Shown here: positions 39,584 through 48,262 of the stretch, piece after piece
How the letters are laid out: each line of letters opens with the position of its first letter
Numbering within the stretch: position 1 is the first letter of the stretch
From: an uncultured Clostridia bacterium
Lineage (GTDB): Bacteria > Bacillota > Clostridia > Christensenellales > Borkfalkiaceae
Assembly (NCBI GenBank): GCA_947624805.1
Contig: CANQLW010000006.1
Coordinates: 1-48,262 of the forward strand
Length of the DNA stretch: 48,262 bases
Reading direction: 5' to 3'
Notes under the pieces: model-generated
What the model saw: only the letters and a program-made list of their open reading frames with translations
What the model was told of the DNA's origin: nothing
Database searches by the model: none
Translations under genes and position numbers: made by a program

Positions 39584-41748
39584 TCCCACCAGTTGTCGGG
39601 GAGCGCCGTCTCGCTCTCGATCCTGACGAGGGGGAGAAATACGGTTTCGCCCTCCGTTCCCCGATAGAGCGGCGTTACGCTGTAGCGGTAACTTTCTCCC
39701 GCGCGTACGGAATTGTCGCAAATGATTTTTTGATATTTCCCATGATAAATCGTGGCGATCTCGCCGCGATTTTCTCTTTTTATGAGATAATCATAGTATT
39801 CTGTCTGACATAGTACTATGCTAACGGTCCCATTTTTGACGGAAATTGTCGGTGTATCGATACGGGGAAGGGAGTAGCGGGTACTCGTCTCGAGCGGCGT
39901 ATTTTTCTTGAAGAGCTCTTTTCTGTCCGTTGCGAGCGGGGCAAGGGGATCGGCGAGGAGCACCCGATGGTTCGTCTCGTACTCTTTCCGATCATAGGCA
40001 AGCTCTTCAACTCCGTCGCATTGGGGGATCGCGGCGGGCGTATGGTCTGCATAGATTTTTTTCAGGGTCTCCCGCGCGAGGTTTGCGGGGAGCCCGCCTC
40101 CCGTCACGGAAAAGGGGGAGTTGTCCCTGTTGCCCATCCATACGGCGACGGTGTCCTCGGACGTATAGGAGATCGTATAGGCGTCCGTGTTGCCCCCGAA
40201 TCCCTCGGCGGTCCCCGTCTTGGCGTAGACGGGGAAGGGAAGAGAGCGGAGCGCGCGTGCCGTTCCCTCCGTTGCGGCCGTTTTCAGCATATCGCTCAGG
40301 AGGTAGCTCGTCTCCTCCGAAAAGACTCTTGTAGCATTCTCCGAGCGGCTGTAAACTGTCTTTCCCTTTTCATTTTCGATACGCTCGATCGTGCGTGACG
40401 GCGTGAACATTCCCCCGTTTGCAAAGGTCGTATAGGCATCTGCAAGCGCCGTGAGGGGGAGTCCTTCCCGCATTCCGCCGAGCGCGAGGGCGAGGGAGTA
40501 ATCGCTCTCATCGACGTGCAAGCCCATTTTTTCGAGATATTTTGCCGCTTTTTCACATCCGATCGTGTTCAGGAGCTTGACGGCGGGGATGTTCACGCTG
40601 TGGGACAGGGCGTATCTGGCGCTCATGTATTCTCCGCTCGCGCCGCCTGCATCATCGGGGCAGTATCCTCCGAAATCCGTCTTTTCGTCGAGGATCGGCG
40701 TCGCGGGGCAGATGTAATCCTCCTCGATCGCGGGGCCGTAGACGAGAAGGGGTTTTAAGGTGGAAGCAGGCAGGCGCTTCGGCGTTCCGCAGGTCGAATA
40801 GAGCGCCTTCATGGCGTGGGCGGCGTTGTCCTCAACGGCGATGCACACATCGCAGTCGGCTTCTGTCTCACAGAGCGATCTTTGAAGCGCGCTGTCGAGG
40901 TAAGTATGGATCTTCAGCGAGCCCATCTCTTTCCAGTCGGGCAGGATCTCGGAGAGCTCCCCGAACACGGCCTCCAGATAACTGTCCGATCCCTTTCTTT
41001 GCGCGGGAAGGGCGGGAAGGGGTTCTTCCAAGGCAGTTTGATACGCATTTTCGTCCAGATAGCCCTGTCCGACCATCAAGGAGAGTACAAAATCCCGCCG
41101 CGATCTGCACGTTTCGGCATCTTTGAAGGGGGAATATCGATTGGGTGAGCGGACGAGCGCGGCGAGCGTTGCTGCTTCCGAAGGCGTGAGCTCCTCCGCC
41201 TCTTTTCCGAAGTAAAAGACGGATGCGTCTGCGATCCCGAATGCGTCGTGTCCGAAGTAAATGGAGTTGAGGTAGAGCTCGAGGATTTCCCTTTTGCTGT
41301 ATTTTTTCTCGAGACGGCGGGTGAGTTTGATCTCCCGAAGTTTTCTGGCGATCGTCTTTTCGCTCGACAGATGTGTATTTTTTATGAGTTGCTGGGAGAT
41401 GGTCGAGGCACCCTCCCGAAAGGAAAACGACTTGATATTTTTGAGGAACGCGGCGCAGATGCGTCTGTAATCCAGCCCGTTGTGCGTATAAAAGCGTTTA
41501 TCCTCGACCGCAACGAAGGCGTTCGGCACATAGGAGGGGAGATCGTCGATCGAGACATTTCTGCGCTGCGCCGTCTCGATCTGCTCGCCGTCTGCGTCGA
41601 AGAGCCTCACGCAAGCCGTCGACAGCGTCAGTTTCTCCGCGTCGAGCCTCACGCCCGCCGTCACGCCGACGGCGTAAACACAAGCGGCGAGAAAGAGGAC
41701 AAAGAGTATGCCCGCCGCAATCAAAATTCCCTGAAAGACCCGTTTCAT
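39580..41748 (-). CDS. Class A penicillin-binding protein (transglycosylase/transpeptidase)
   Basis: A 722-aa bifunctional peptidoglycan synthase. One membrane anchor is near the N-terminus. The GT51 transglycosylase has EDKRFYTHNGLDYRRICAAF with its catalytic Glu, GASTISQQLIKN and KREILELYLNSIYFG. The transpeptidase has STLK (nucleophile Ser in LPASTLKPLL), SHSVN and KTGTAEGFGG. A C-terminal extension of about 110 residues follows. A TTG start at 41772 would add 8 residues; neither start has a good ribosome-binding site. Repeat copy D lies within the C-terminal extension and encodes SIVLCQTEYY. It is convergent with thiI and divergent from the sirtuin gene. Confidence 0.93.
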   Translation of the reverse strand: MKRVFQGILIAAGILFVLFLAACVYAVGVTAGVRLDAEKLTLSTACVRLFDADGEQIETAQRRNVSIDDLPSYVPNAFVAVEDKRFYTHNGLDYRRICAAFLKNIKSFSFREGASTISQQLIKNTHLSSEKTIARKLREIKLTRRLEKKYSKREILELYLNSIYFGHDAFGIADASVFYFGKEAEELTPSEAATLAALVRSPNRYSPFKDAETCRSRRDFVLSLMVGQGYLDENAYQTALEEPLPALPAQRKGSDSYLEAVFGELSEILPDWKEMGSLKIHTYLDSALQRSLCETEADCDVCIAVEDNAAHAMKALYSTCGTPKRLPASTLKPLLVYGPAIEEDYICPATPILDEKTDFGGYCPDDAGGASGEYMSARYALSHSVNIPAVKLLNTIGCEKAAKYLEKMGLHVDESDYSLALALGGMREGLPLTALADAYTTFANGGMFTPSRTIERIENEKGKTVYSRSENATRVFSEETSYLLSDMLKTAATEGTARALRSLPFPVYAKTGTAEGFGGNTDAYTISYTSEDTVAVWMGNRDNSPFSVTGGGLPANLARETLKKIYADHTPAAIPQCDGVEELAYDRKEYETNHRVLLADPLAPLATDRKELFKKNTPLETSTRYSLPRIDTPTISVKNGTVSIVLCQTEYYDYLIKRENRGEIATIYHGKYQKIICDNSVRAGESYRYSVTPLYRGTEGETVFLPLVRIESETALPDNWWD
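39792..39820 (-). repeat. Dyad repeat copy D inside the PBP coding sequence
   Basis: On the minus strand CATAGTACTATGTC-A-GACAGAATACTATG: 14-nt arms with two mismatches, centred on the same core as copies A-C. It is read in frame, encoding SIVLCQTEYY within the C-terminal extension. AT-rich compared with the surrounding codons. Confidence 0.82.
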
Positions 41749-41801
41749 CGATGACAGTATGCGTGATTTCAAAAAACTTTCTCGGAATCGAATCGCGATT
41801 G

Positions 41802-41830
41802 TTGAAAATTTCTTTTTTGTATGATATAAT
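41802..41830 (+). promoter_or_regulatory. Promoter ending 8 nt before the sirtuin ATG (leaderless candidate)
   Basis: TTGAAA (41802-41807), a 17-nt spacer and TATAAT (41825-41830). The ATG at 41839 is 8 nt beyond, leaving a leader of about 2 nt and no ribosome-binding site. Confidence 0.82.
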
Positions 41831-41838
41831 AGCTCTGT

Positions 41839-42549
41839 ATGAAGACATTACAGGAAATCATCGACGAAAGTTCAAAGATCGTTTTTTTCGGCGGAGCGGG
41901 CGTCTCCACCGAGAGCGGGATCCCCGATTTTCGCTCCGAAGACGGGCTTTACCGACAAAAGTACACCGTCTCTCCCGAGACGATGCTCTCTCGCGGCTGG
42001 TTTTTCTCACACACGGAGGAATTTTTCACCTTTTACCGTGAGAAGATGCTTCCGCTCGAGGCGAAGCCGAATGCGGCGCATAAAAAGCTCGCCGAGCTCG
42101 AGGAGAAGGGGAAGCTGCTCGCCGTCGTTACGCAGAATATCGACGGATTGCACCAGAAGGCGGGGAGCAAAAACGTCTTCGAACTGCACGGCTCCATTCA
42201 CAGAAATCACTGTCTCAGTTGCGGGAAATCCTATACGGCGGAGGAGATCGCCGCATCCGTCGGGGTCCCCAAATGTTCGTGCGGAGGGATCATCAAACCC
42301 GATGTCGTCCTGTACGGCGAACGGCTTGATGAAGATACGGTGAGCGGTGCAGTCCGTTCGATCGCATCGGCGGATACGCTCATCGTGGCGGGAACTTCGC
42401 TTACCGTCTATCCCGCGGCGAGCTATGTCGGGTTCTTCAGGGGGAAACATCTCGTCCTCATCAACCGCAGCACGACGCTGCTCGACAGGAAATGCGAGCT
42501 TGTTCTCCACGGAAAGGTCGGGGAGATCTTATCGGAGATCAAAGTATGA
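41839..42549 (+). CDS. Sir2-family NAD-dependent protein deacylase
   Basis: A 236-aa sirtuin that removes acyl groups from lysines using NAD. The NAD loop is FFGGAGVSTESGIPDFRSED. TQNIDGLHQKAG and ELHGSIHRNHC include the catalytic histidine. The zinc site is CLSC, with a CSC pair 18 residues later. GTSLTVYPAASY closes the Rossmann domain. Length is normal. It overlaps miaB (ATGA) and is the first gene of the sirtuin-miaB-mutS-mutL run. Confidence 0.95.
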   Translation: MKTLQEIIDESSKIVFFGGAGVSTESGIPDFRSEDGLYRQKYTVSPETMLSRGWFFSHTEEFFTFYREKMLPLEAKPNAAHKKLAELEEKGKLLAVVTQNIDGLHQKAGSKNVFELHGSIHRNHCLSCGKSYTAEEIAASVGVPKCSCGGIIKPDVVLYGERLDEDTVSGAVRSIASADTLIVAGTSLTVYPAASYVGFFRGKHLVLINRSTTLLDRKCELVLHGKVGEILSEIKV

Positions 42550-43856
42550 AATATCACATCGTTACTTACGGCTGCCAGATGAATCTGCACGAGTCCGAGA
42601 AGATCGCGGGGATCCTGCACGGGAAGGGTTATACCGAGGAATCGGACATCGACAGTGCCGACATCATCGTTTTCAATACCTGTTGCATCCGTGAAAATGC
42701 CGAAAACCATGCGTTCGGCAATATCGGAGCCCTCAAACAGCGCAAACGCCAAAATAAGGACCTCATCATTGCCGTCGGCGGATGTATGGCGCAGGAGGCG
42801 GGAAAGGCGGCGCTCATCAAGGAAAAATTTCCCTTCGTGGATATCCTCTTCGGGACCCATAATTTAGATGAACTCGGCGATCTCATCGATAAAAAGAGAG
42901 CGCAGCGGAAGCGGGTCTTCTCCCTGAAGGAGGAGCGCGGCGAGACGGAAGACGGGATCGTCCCCGTCCGTACGGGGTTCCCCGGGGCGTGGGTGAACAT
43001 CATGTACGGCTGCAATAACTTCTGTTCGTATTGCATCGTTCCCTATGTCAGAGGCAGGGAGCGTAGCCGCCGCGCCGAAGATATCGTCCGAGAGGTCGGA
43101 TCCCTCGCCGCGGAGGGATATAAAGAGATCACGCTCCTCGGACAGAACGTCAATTCTTACCGCGGAGAGGACGGGACGACCTTCCCCGAGCTTCTCGACC
43201 GCTGTGCCCGCGTCGAGGGAGATTTCCGTCTCCGCTTTATGACCTCGCACCCCAAGGATTTCACGGGAGAGCTCGTCGAGGTCATCAAGAGACACAAAAA
43301 GATATGCAACCAGATCCATCTGCCCGTGCAATCGGGCTCGGATCGCATTCTGTCTCTCATGAACAGGCGCTATACACGGGAGAAATATCTCTCCGAGATC
43401 AGGCTTTTACGGGAAGAGATCCCCGATTGCGCCGTCACGACGGACATCATCGTCGGCTTCCCGACCGAGACGGAGGAGGAGTTCTGCGAGACGCTCTCCC
43501 TTGTGAAAGAGGCGGGATTCTCCTCGGCATTCATGTTTATCTATTCCCCCCGCACGGGCACCAGAGCGGCGGCGATGGAGGGACAGATCCCAGAAGAGGT
43601 CGCAAAGGACAGGCTCGCCCGCCTCATCGAAGCCGTCAACGAACAGACGCGTGCGATCAGTGCATCCTATGTCGGAAAGACGGCAGAGATCCTCTGCGAA
43701 GGGTTCGACGAAAAGAAAAATCTTTACCTCGGACGGGATGAATACGGCAGGATGGGCTATTTTGAGAGCAAGACAAACCGCATCGGCGAATATGTGATGC
43801 TGAAGATCGACCGTGCGAACGGGATCTCTCTCTACGGGACTGCCGTTGACGCATGA
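42546..43856 (+). CDS. miaB: tRNA-2-methylthio-N6-dimethylallyladenosine synthase
   Basis: A 436-aa radical-SAM enzyme that adds a methylthio group to i6A37 of tRNA. The N-terminal UPF0004 domain (ITYGCQMNLHESE-type start, HIVTYGCQMNLHESEKIAG) holds three cysteines for the auxiliary cluster (Cys in GCQMN, NTCCIREN and GGCMAQE). The radical-SAM motif is CNNFCSYC near residue 157. The TRAM domain covers the last 60 residues (ILCEGFDEKKNLYLGR). The ATG overlaps the sirtuin stop; the upstream open frame is inside that gene. It precedes mutS as in many Bacillota. Confidence 0.95.
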   Translation: MKYHIVTYGCQMNLHESEKIAGILHGKGYTEESDIDSADIIVFNTCCIRENAENHAFGNIGALKQRKRQNKDLIIAVGGCMAQEAGKAALIKEKFPFVDILFGTHNLDELGDLIDKKRAQRKRVFSLKEERGETEDGIVPVRTGFPGAWVNIMYGCNNFCSYCIVPYVRGRERSRRAEDIVREVGSLAAEGYKEITLLGQNVNSYRGEDGTTFPELLDRCARVEGDFRLRFMTSHPKDFTGELVEVIKRHKKICNQIHLPVQSGSDRILSLMNRRYTREKYLSEIRLLREEIPDCAVTTDIIVGFPTETEEEFCETLSLVKEAGFSSAFMFIYSPRTGTRAAAMEGQIPEEVAKDRLARLIEAVNEQTRAISASYVGKTAEILCEGFDEKKNLYLGRDEYGRMGYFESKTNRIGEYVMLKIDRANGISLYGTAVDA

Positions 43857-43879
43857 GCAAGGCATAAACGGAGGATAAA

Positions 43880-46441
43880 ATGGGACTTTCACCCATGATG
43901 GAACATTGGCAGAATGTCAAGAAACAATACCCTGACTGCATCGTCTTTTACCGTCTCGGAGATTTCTATGAGATGTTTTTCGAGGATGCGGAGACGGCGA
44001 GCAAGATCCTCGATCTCACCCTGACGGGGCGGGATTGCGGGCTCGAAGACCGTGCCCCGATGTGCGGCGTTCCCTATCATGCCGCGGACGCCTACATCCA
44101 GAAACTTGTCGAGGCGGGGAAGAAGGTCGCGATCTGCGAACAGCTCTCCGATCCCAAGGCGGGGAAGGGGATGGTGGACAGGGACGTCATCCGCGTCGTC
44201 ACGGCGGGCACGGTCACCGAAGAGCGCCTGCTCGACGAGAAGAAGAATAACTTCATCGCCTGTGTCTATAAAAAGGCGGAAGTCCTCGCCCTTGCATGGG
44301 CGGATATCACGACGGGCGAGCTCAACTGTTCGGAGGAGAAGAGCGTGGATGCGGTCATCTCCGCGCTTTTGAACCTGTCCGTCGCCGAAGTCGTCTGCAA
44401 CGATGAATTTCTGTTTGCCGTAAAGGACAGAAACGAGGTCGAACGGGGGACGTTGCCGCAGTTCTCCTGTTATCTGCCGTATGCCTTTCAGAGGCTGAGC
44501 GCGGAGAAAGCGCTCAAAGAACAGCTGTCCGTCTCCTCGATGGAGGCGCTCGGCCTTTCCGAGCATCCTGCAGCCGTCATCGCGGCGGGTGCACTGTGTG
44601 CATATCTCACCGAGACGCAAAAACGCGCGCTCAAAAATATGAATTCTATCCGTTTCTCGGACAATTCCAAGCGGATGGAGCTGGATCCCGCGGCGGTCAG
44701 GAATCTCGAGATCCTGAGAAATAACGGCGACGGGAGAAAATTCGGGTCGCTTTTATGGATGCTCGACAGGACAAAGACGGGGATGGGGGCGAGAAAGCTC
44801 GCTTCGCTCCTTTTGAACCCGCTGAAGGATATCGAGCGTATCAACGCTCGGCTCGACGGTGTGGATGAGCTGTTCCGCGCGGGCGTCATCCGCATGGGGC
44901 TTTCGGATATGCTTGGCGGGATGAGGGATATCGAACGGCTCACGGGGCGGATCTCCAACGGAAATCTGCAACCGCGGGACTGTGTGGCGCTGTCCGCATC
45001 TCTGGCGATCGTGCCGAATATCCGTTTCCAGCTGACGGGATTCAATTCCGCGCTCTTGAAGTCGATCGCGTCACGCATGATCGACACAAAGGACATCTGC
45101 GACCTGCTCGATCGGGCGATCGATCCCTCTGCGACGACACTGAAAGAGGGCAGTTACATCCGTACGGGGTATAATCGGCAGCTCGATGAGCTTCGGAACG
45201 TCAAGTCGCACGGAAAGGCCCTTTTGGCAGAGCTTGAGGCGCGGGAGCGTGAACGGACGGGGATCAAGACCTTAAAAATCGGCTATAACCGTGTGTTCGG
45301 GTACTATATCGAGGTGAGTAATTCCTTCCGTGAGCGCGTTCCCTATTCCTATATCAGAAAACAGACGATTTCGACGGGAGAGCGATACACCTCGGACGAG
45401 CTCAAGACGCTCGAGGCGAAGATCCTCGGGAGCGATGAACAGGCCCTTCGCCTCGAGGAACACCTATACGGCGAACTTCTCGAGATCCTCGACAGGAACA
45501 TCGCCCTCTTGCAGAAGATCGCGGGGGCGATCGCTGAGCTCGATTGTCTCGTCTCCTTTGCGACCGTTGCCAAAGAAAATAAATATGTCAGACCGCAGAT
45601 GACGGAGGAGGACGCCCTCGAGATCGAAGAGGGAAGGCATCCCGTCGTGGAGGCGCTCTCCCGTGAGCGCTTTGTCCCCAACGATTGCAGGATGGACGGC
45701 GGGGAGAACCGTACGATGATCCTCACGGGGCCCAATATGGCGGGTAAGAGTACCTATCTGAGGCAGAACGCGCTCATCGTCTATATGGCACACATCGGGT
45801 GTTTCGTGCCAGCCAAGCGCGCCGTGATCCCGCTGACGGACAGGATCTTTACGAGGATCGGGGCGAGCGATAATCTCATCCTCGACAGAAGTACGTTTAT
45901 GGTCGAAATGACGGAGGTCGCAAACATTCTCCGCAATGCCACCAAGCGGAGCCTTCTCATTCTCGATGAGGTCGGACGGGGGACGAGCACGTACGACGGA
46001 CTCTCGATCGCATGGGCGGTCATCGAGTATCTCACGGAGAATGTACGTGCAAAGACGCTCTTTGCGACACATTATCAGGAACTCACAGAGCTCGAGGGCA
46101 AGCTCGACGGCGTCAAAAATTATAAGATCAACGTACGCGAGATCGGGGGGAGTATCGTATTTCTCCGTAAGATCGTGCGCGGCGGGGCTTCCCGTTCCTT
46201 CGGTGTGGAAGTTGCGGCGCTCGCGGGCGTTCCTGAAGCGGTGACGACCCGTGCCAAGGGGATCCTCCGCTCTCTTGAACGGAAGGAAAAGAACAGAGCC
46301 AAGGAAGAGATCCCTGAGGAGGAGCCCGAGGAAGAGACGGGTATCGATCTTTACGGCGAGCTGAAGGGGATCGATGTCAATCTTCTGACGCCGATGCAGG
46401 CGCTCGCACTCATTTCCGAGTGGAAGGAGAAACTGAAATGA
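43880..46441 (+). CDS. mutS: DNA mismatch repair protein MutS
   Basis: An 853-aa mismatch sensor. The N-terminal recognition domain has FYRLGDFYEMFFEDA, including the Phe-x-Glu that stacks on the mispaired base. Walker A is GPNMAGKSTYLRQ, Walker B is LLILDEVGRGTSTYDGLS, and ATHYQELTELE follows. The C-terminal tail (LYGELKGIDVNLLTPMQALA) is the dimer/tetramer helix. Complete length. GGAGG lies 6 nt before the ATG. Its stop overlaps mutL as ATGA, so the two are coupled. Confidence 0.97.
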   Translation: MGLSPMMEHWQNVKKQYPDCIVFYRLGDFYEMFFEDAETASKILDLTLTGRDCGLEDRAPMCGVPYHAADAYIQKLVEAGKKVAICEQLSDPKAGKGMVDRDVIRVVTAGTVTEERLLDEKKNNFIACVYKKAEVLALAWADITTGELNCSEEKSVDAVISALLNLSVAEVVCNDEFLFAVKDRNEVERGTLPQFSCYLPYAFQRLSAEKALKEQLSVSSMEALGLSEHPAAVIAAGALCAYLTETQKRALKNMNSIRFSDNSKRMELDPAAVRNLEILRNNGDGRKFGSLLWMLDRTKTGMGARKLASLLLNPLKDIERINARLDGVDELFRAGVIRMGLSDMLGGMRDIERLTGRISNGNLQPRDCVALSASLAIVPNIRFQLTGFNSALLKSIASRMIDTKDICDLLDRAIDPSATTLKEGSYIRTGYNRQLDELRNVKSHGKALLAELEARERERTGIKTLKIGYNRVFGYYIEVSNSFRERVPYSYIRKQTISTGERYTSDELKTLEAKILGSDEQALRLEEHLYGELLEILDRNIALLQKIAGAIAELDCLVSFATVAKENKYVRPQMTEEDALEIEEGRHPVVEALSRERFVPNDCRMDGGENRTMILTGPNMAGKSTYLRQNALIVYMAHIGCFVPAKRAVIPLTDRIFTRIGASDNLILDRSTFMVEMTEVANILRNATKRSLLILDEVGRGTSTYDGLSIAWAVIEYLTENVRAKTLFATHYQELTELEGKLDGVKNYKINVREIGGSIVFLRKIVRGGASRSFGVEVAALAGVPEAVTTRAKGILRSLERKEKNRAKEEIPEEEPEEETGIDLYGELKGIDVNLLTPMQALALISEWKEKLK

Positions 46442-48262
46442 GCATCAACATTCTCACGCCCGACGTCTATAACCGTATTGCGGCGGGGGAGGTCGTCGAC
46501 AGACCTTACTCCGTCGTCAAGGAGCTCGTGGAGAACTCCATCGATGCGGGAGCGACACAGATTTCCGTCGAGATCGTCTCGGGCGGGAAGAGCTTGATCC
46601 GCGTCACGGACAACGGCTGCGGCATTCCCGAAAACGAGCTGAAAAAGGCATATATGCCCCATGCGACGAGCAAACTTTCTTCCGCAGATGACCTTTTTAT
46701 CGTTTCCACGCTCGGATTCCGCGGGGAAGCGATCGCCTCGATCGCAGCCGTCTCCCGTATGAAGATCGTATCCGATGCGGGCGGTGGGGCATTTTCTCTC
46801 TCGTGTGAGGGCGGAAAACTCGGGGAGGTCGAGTCCGCTGCGGGGGCAAAGGGCACGGAGATCACCGTGGAAGACCTCTTCTTCAACACGCCCGCACGGC
46901 TCAAATTTATGAAATCGGACAGTCAGGAGGAGGGGGACGTCACCAACATGATGGCACGGTTCATCCTGTCCCGCCCCGCAATCTCCTTTGTCTATACCGT
47001 CAACGGAAAGGATAAATTCCGCTCCTTCGGAGAGGGGCTCGCGTCGGCGGTCGCCGTCGTCTACGGGACCTCCGTCCTCAACGAATGCCATGAGATCGAC
47101 GCCGAAAAGCACGGGCTTCGCCTCTACGGCTTTATCGGGAACAGAAATTACAGCAAGCCGAACAGGAGCTATCAAAGCCTGTTTGTCAATGGGCGGTATG
47201 TCGTCAACCAGACGGTCGGCGCGGCGATTGCCAATGCCTACGCCGCCTATCTCATGAAGCGGCAATATCCGTTTTACGTCCTCTTTCTGGACGTCCCGCA
47301 GGAGATCGTCGACGTCAACGTGCATCCAAATAAGGCGGATGTACGGTTTCAGGATAACCAAATTATTTACGGATGTGTCTATTCCGTCATTTCCGCGGTG
47401 CTCGACGGCAATTCCCGTGCGCTCGAATATCTCGTCAAAGAGCAAAAAAGCGACGGGACGCCCGCCGCAGTTTCCGCTCCTTCTCCCGATCCTGCCTCGG
47501 GGAGTTTACCCGATTCTGCACAGGCGATGACCCTTGAGGAGGCAAAGGAGGAGCTCCGTTTCGATATTTCAAGGCGGGACCGTGCATCCGAGCCCGTTCT
47601 TTTGATGAGTGAACCGGGGAAATACGAGGTCGCGGCGCCCTCGCCCACCGTACGCATGAATACGCGGGAGGATTTTTTTGAGGAGAACAGGAGAATGCTC
47701 CGCGAACAGGCCAAGCCGACGCAGGAACGGGTGGAAGTCGCCGCCCTCGAGTATAAGGGGGAGCTCTTCCATACCTATCTGTTCTATGAAGCGGGGGATG
47801 TCGCCTACATCGTCGACCAGCACGCCGCCCACGAACGGCTGAATTACGATCGGCTCCAGAAAAAGCTGTCGGAACGGTCTGTCGTCTCCCAGCCGATGCT
47901 CGTGCCTTACCTCATCGATCTGAACGGCGCCGAACACGCGTTTCTCGTCAAAAATTTCGATATTTTACGGGAAATCGGCTTTGAGATCGAGGATTTCGGC
48001 GGCAGTTCCGTGAAGGTCTCGGCGGTTCCGTCCGATCTTCTCGGGATGGACCTCAATGCCTTCTTCGGGGAGGTGCTCTCCTCGATGGAATCCCTCCGCG
48101 CGATCCGTCTCAATGACCTTTTGAAGGATAAACTCGCATCTGCGGCCTGCAAAGCGGCGGTAAAAGGGGGAGAAACGCTCACCGACGGAGAGGTGCGCTC
48201 CCTTCTCAAACGGATGGACGGGGATATGGAGCTGATCTCGATCGGATACGGCAGCTTCGTCT
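46438..48262 (+). CDS. mutL: DNA mismatch repair protein MutL (3' end outside window)
   Basis: At least 608 residues. The GHKL ATPase domain has ENSIDAGATQI, VTDNGCGIP and TLGFRGEAIASI, complete. The C-terminal domain begins near residue 430 and has DQHAAHERLNYD, where the last Glu of the DQHAx2Ex4E endonuclease motif is Asp. ACKAAVKGGETL follows. At the spot where Bacillota MutL has CPHGRP, this protein reads IGYGSF in perfect register, so the metal-binding Cys and His are gone. The gene runs off the window edge. The ATG overlaps mutS. Confidence 0.95.
   Translation, partial: MSINILTPDVYNRIAAGEVVDRPYSVVKELVENSIDAGATQISVEIVSGGKSLIRVTDNGCGIPENELKKAYMPHATSKLSSADDLFIVSTLGFRGEAIASIAAVSRMKIVSDAGGGAFSLSCEGGKLGEVESAAGAKGTEITVEDLFFNTPARLKFMKSDSQEEGDVTNMMARFILSRPAISFVYTVNGKDKFRSFGEGLASAVAVVYGTSVLNECHEIDAEKHGLRLYGFIGNRNYSKPNRSYQSLFVNGRYVVNQTVGAAIANAYAAYLMKRQYPFYVLFLDVPQEIVDVNVHPNKADVRFQDNQIIYGCVYSVISAVLDGNSRALEYLVKEQKSDGTPAAVSAPSPDPASGSLPDSAQAMTLEEAKEELRFDISRRDRASEPVLLMSEPGKYEVAAPSPTVRMNTREDFFEENRRMLREQAKPTQERVEVAALEYKGELFHTYLFYEAGDVAYIVDQHAAHERLNYDRLQKKLSERSVVSQPMLVPYLIDLNGAEHAFLVKNFDILREIGFEIEDFGGSSVKVSAVPSDLLGMDLNAFFGEVLSSMESLRAIRLNDLLKDKLASAACKAAVKGGETLTDGEVRSLLKRMDGDMELISIGYGSFV

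Noticed and set aside
45585-45600. Further TATGTCAGAC match resembling the dyad repeat
   Set aside because: Only half the dyad is present and it encodes conserved MutS residues (NKYVRPQM), so it is chance.

Overview
The window looks like chromosome of an anaerobic, Gram-positive-type (Bacillota/Clostridia-like) bacterium with GC-rich coding sequence and AT-rich promoters. The evidence is a threonyl T-box in front of thrS, a probable L20 leader in front of infC-rpmI-rplT, the LL-diaminopimelate route (DapL plus DapF), an NfnAB-like ferredoxin/NADPH bifurcation pair, a DUF4364/HPr-like/TSCPD operon typical of clostridia, a CwlD-type amidase and a possible YtxC-like protein. Nearly all genes are housekeeping. 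There is no phage, IS element, plasmid or CRISPR array.

Layout. 1-195: two tRNAs on the minus strand (Arg-TCT, cut by the window edge, and Gly-TCC). 412-2816: HAD phosphatase, DUF1294-like membrane protein, one-chain serine dehydratase. 2871-3127: frameshifted remnant of an OhrR/MarR regulator. 3307-5826: large two-TM protein plus LemA. 5922-7034 (minus): HPr-like, DUF4364, TSCPD. 7193-8439: Nudix hydrolase with an extra N-terminal domain, convergent with a tiny Cys-rich protein. 8583-11443: structured leader, ECF S component, CoaX, homoserine dehydrogenase. 11483-12340: orphan ATP-grasp ligase. 12434-14863: leuS (minus). 15046-18501: YtxC-like gene, T-box-thrS, lipoprotein. 18585-21387: infC-rpmI-rplT, rRNA methyltransferase, yebC. 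21437-22911: membrane protein and Zn-ribbon Nudix. 23170-28112: purA-dapF-pyrG-dapL, tightly coupled. 28122-30963: malQ, mscL, degenerate nitrilase-like protein. 30983-31107: intergenic long inverted repeat. 31193-34432: degV (minus), nfnA-nfnB. 34482-37314: cwlD, acyl-ACP thioesterase, two small membrane proteins. 37311-39583: cysteine desulfurase plus thiI. 39580-41748 (minus): class A PBP. 41839-48262: sirtuin, miaB, mutS, mutL (runs off the edge).

How genes work together: translational coupling through ATGA overlaps is pervasive (coaX/hom, purA/dapF, pyrG/dapL, nfnA/nfnB, thioesterase/TM protein, cysteine desulfurase, sirtuin/miaB, mutS/mutL). dapL and dapF supply meso-diaminopimelate, and the ECF transporter with CoaX suggests pantothenate uptake and phosphorylation. 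The cysteine desulfurase feeds persulfide to ThiI for tRNA 4-thiouridine.

The most unusual signals are: (1) a family of four AT-rich dyads with core TATGTC-A-GACATA, one between the thrS terminator and its ribosome-binding site and another inside the PBP coding sequence; (2) an unassigned structured leader before the ECF/CoaX operon; (3) at least three genes whose consensus promoter ends 8-11 nt from the start codon, implying leaderless mRNAs; (4) two genes whose ATG lies inside the 3' arm of a terminator-like hairpin; (5) a MutL whose C-terminal CPHGRP metal motif is replaced; (6) an HPr-like protein without the active histidine but with the Ser46-like motif; and (7) a nitrilase-fold protein without its catalytic residues.
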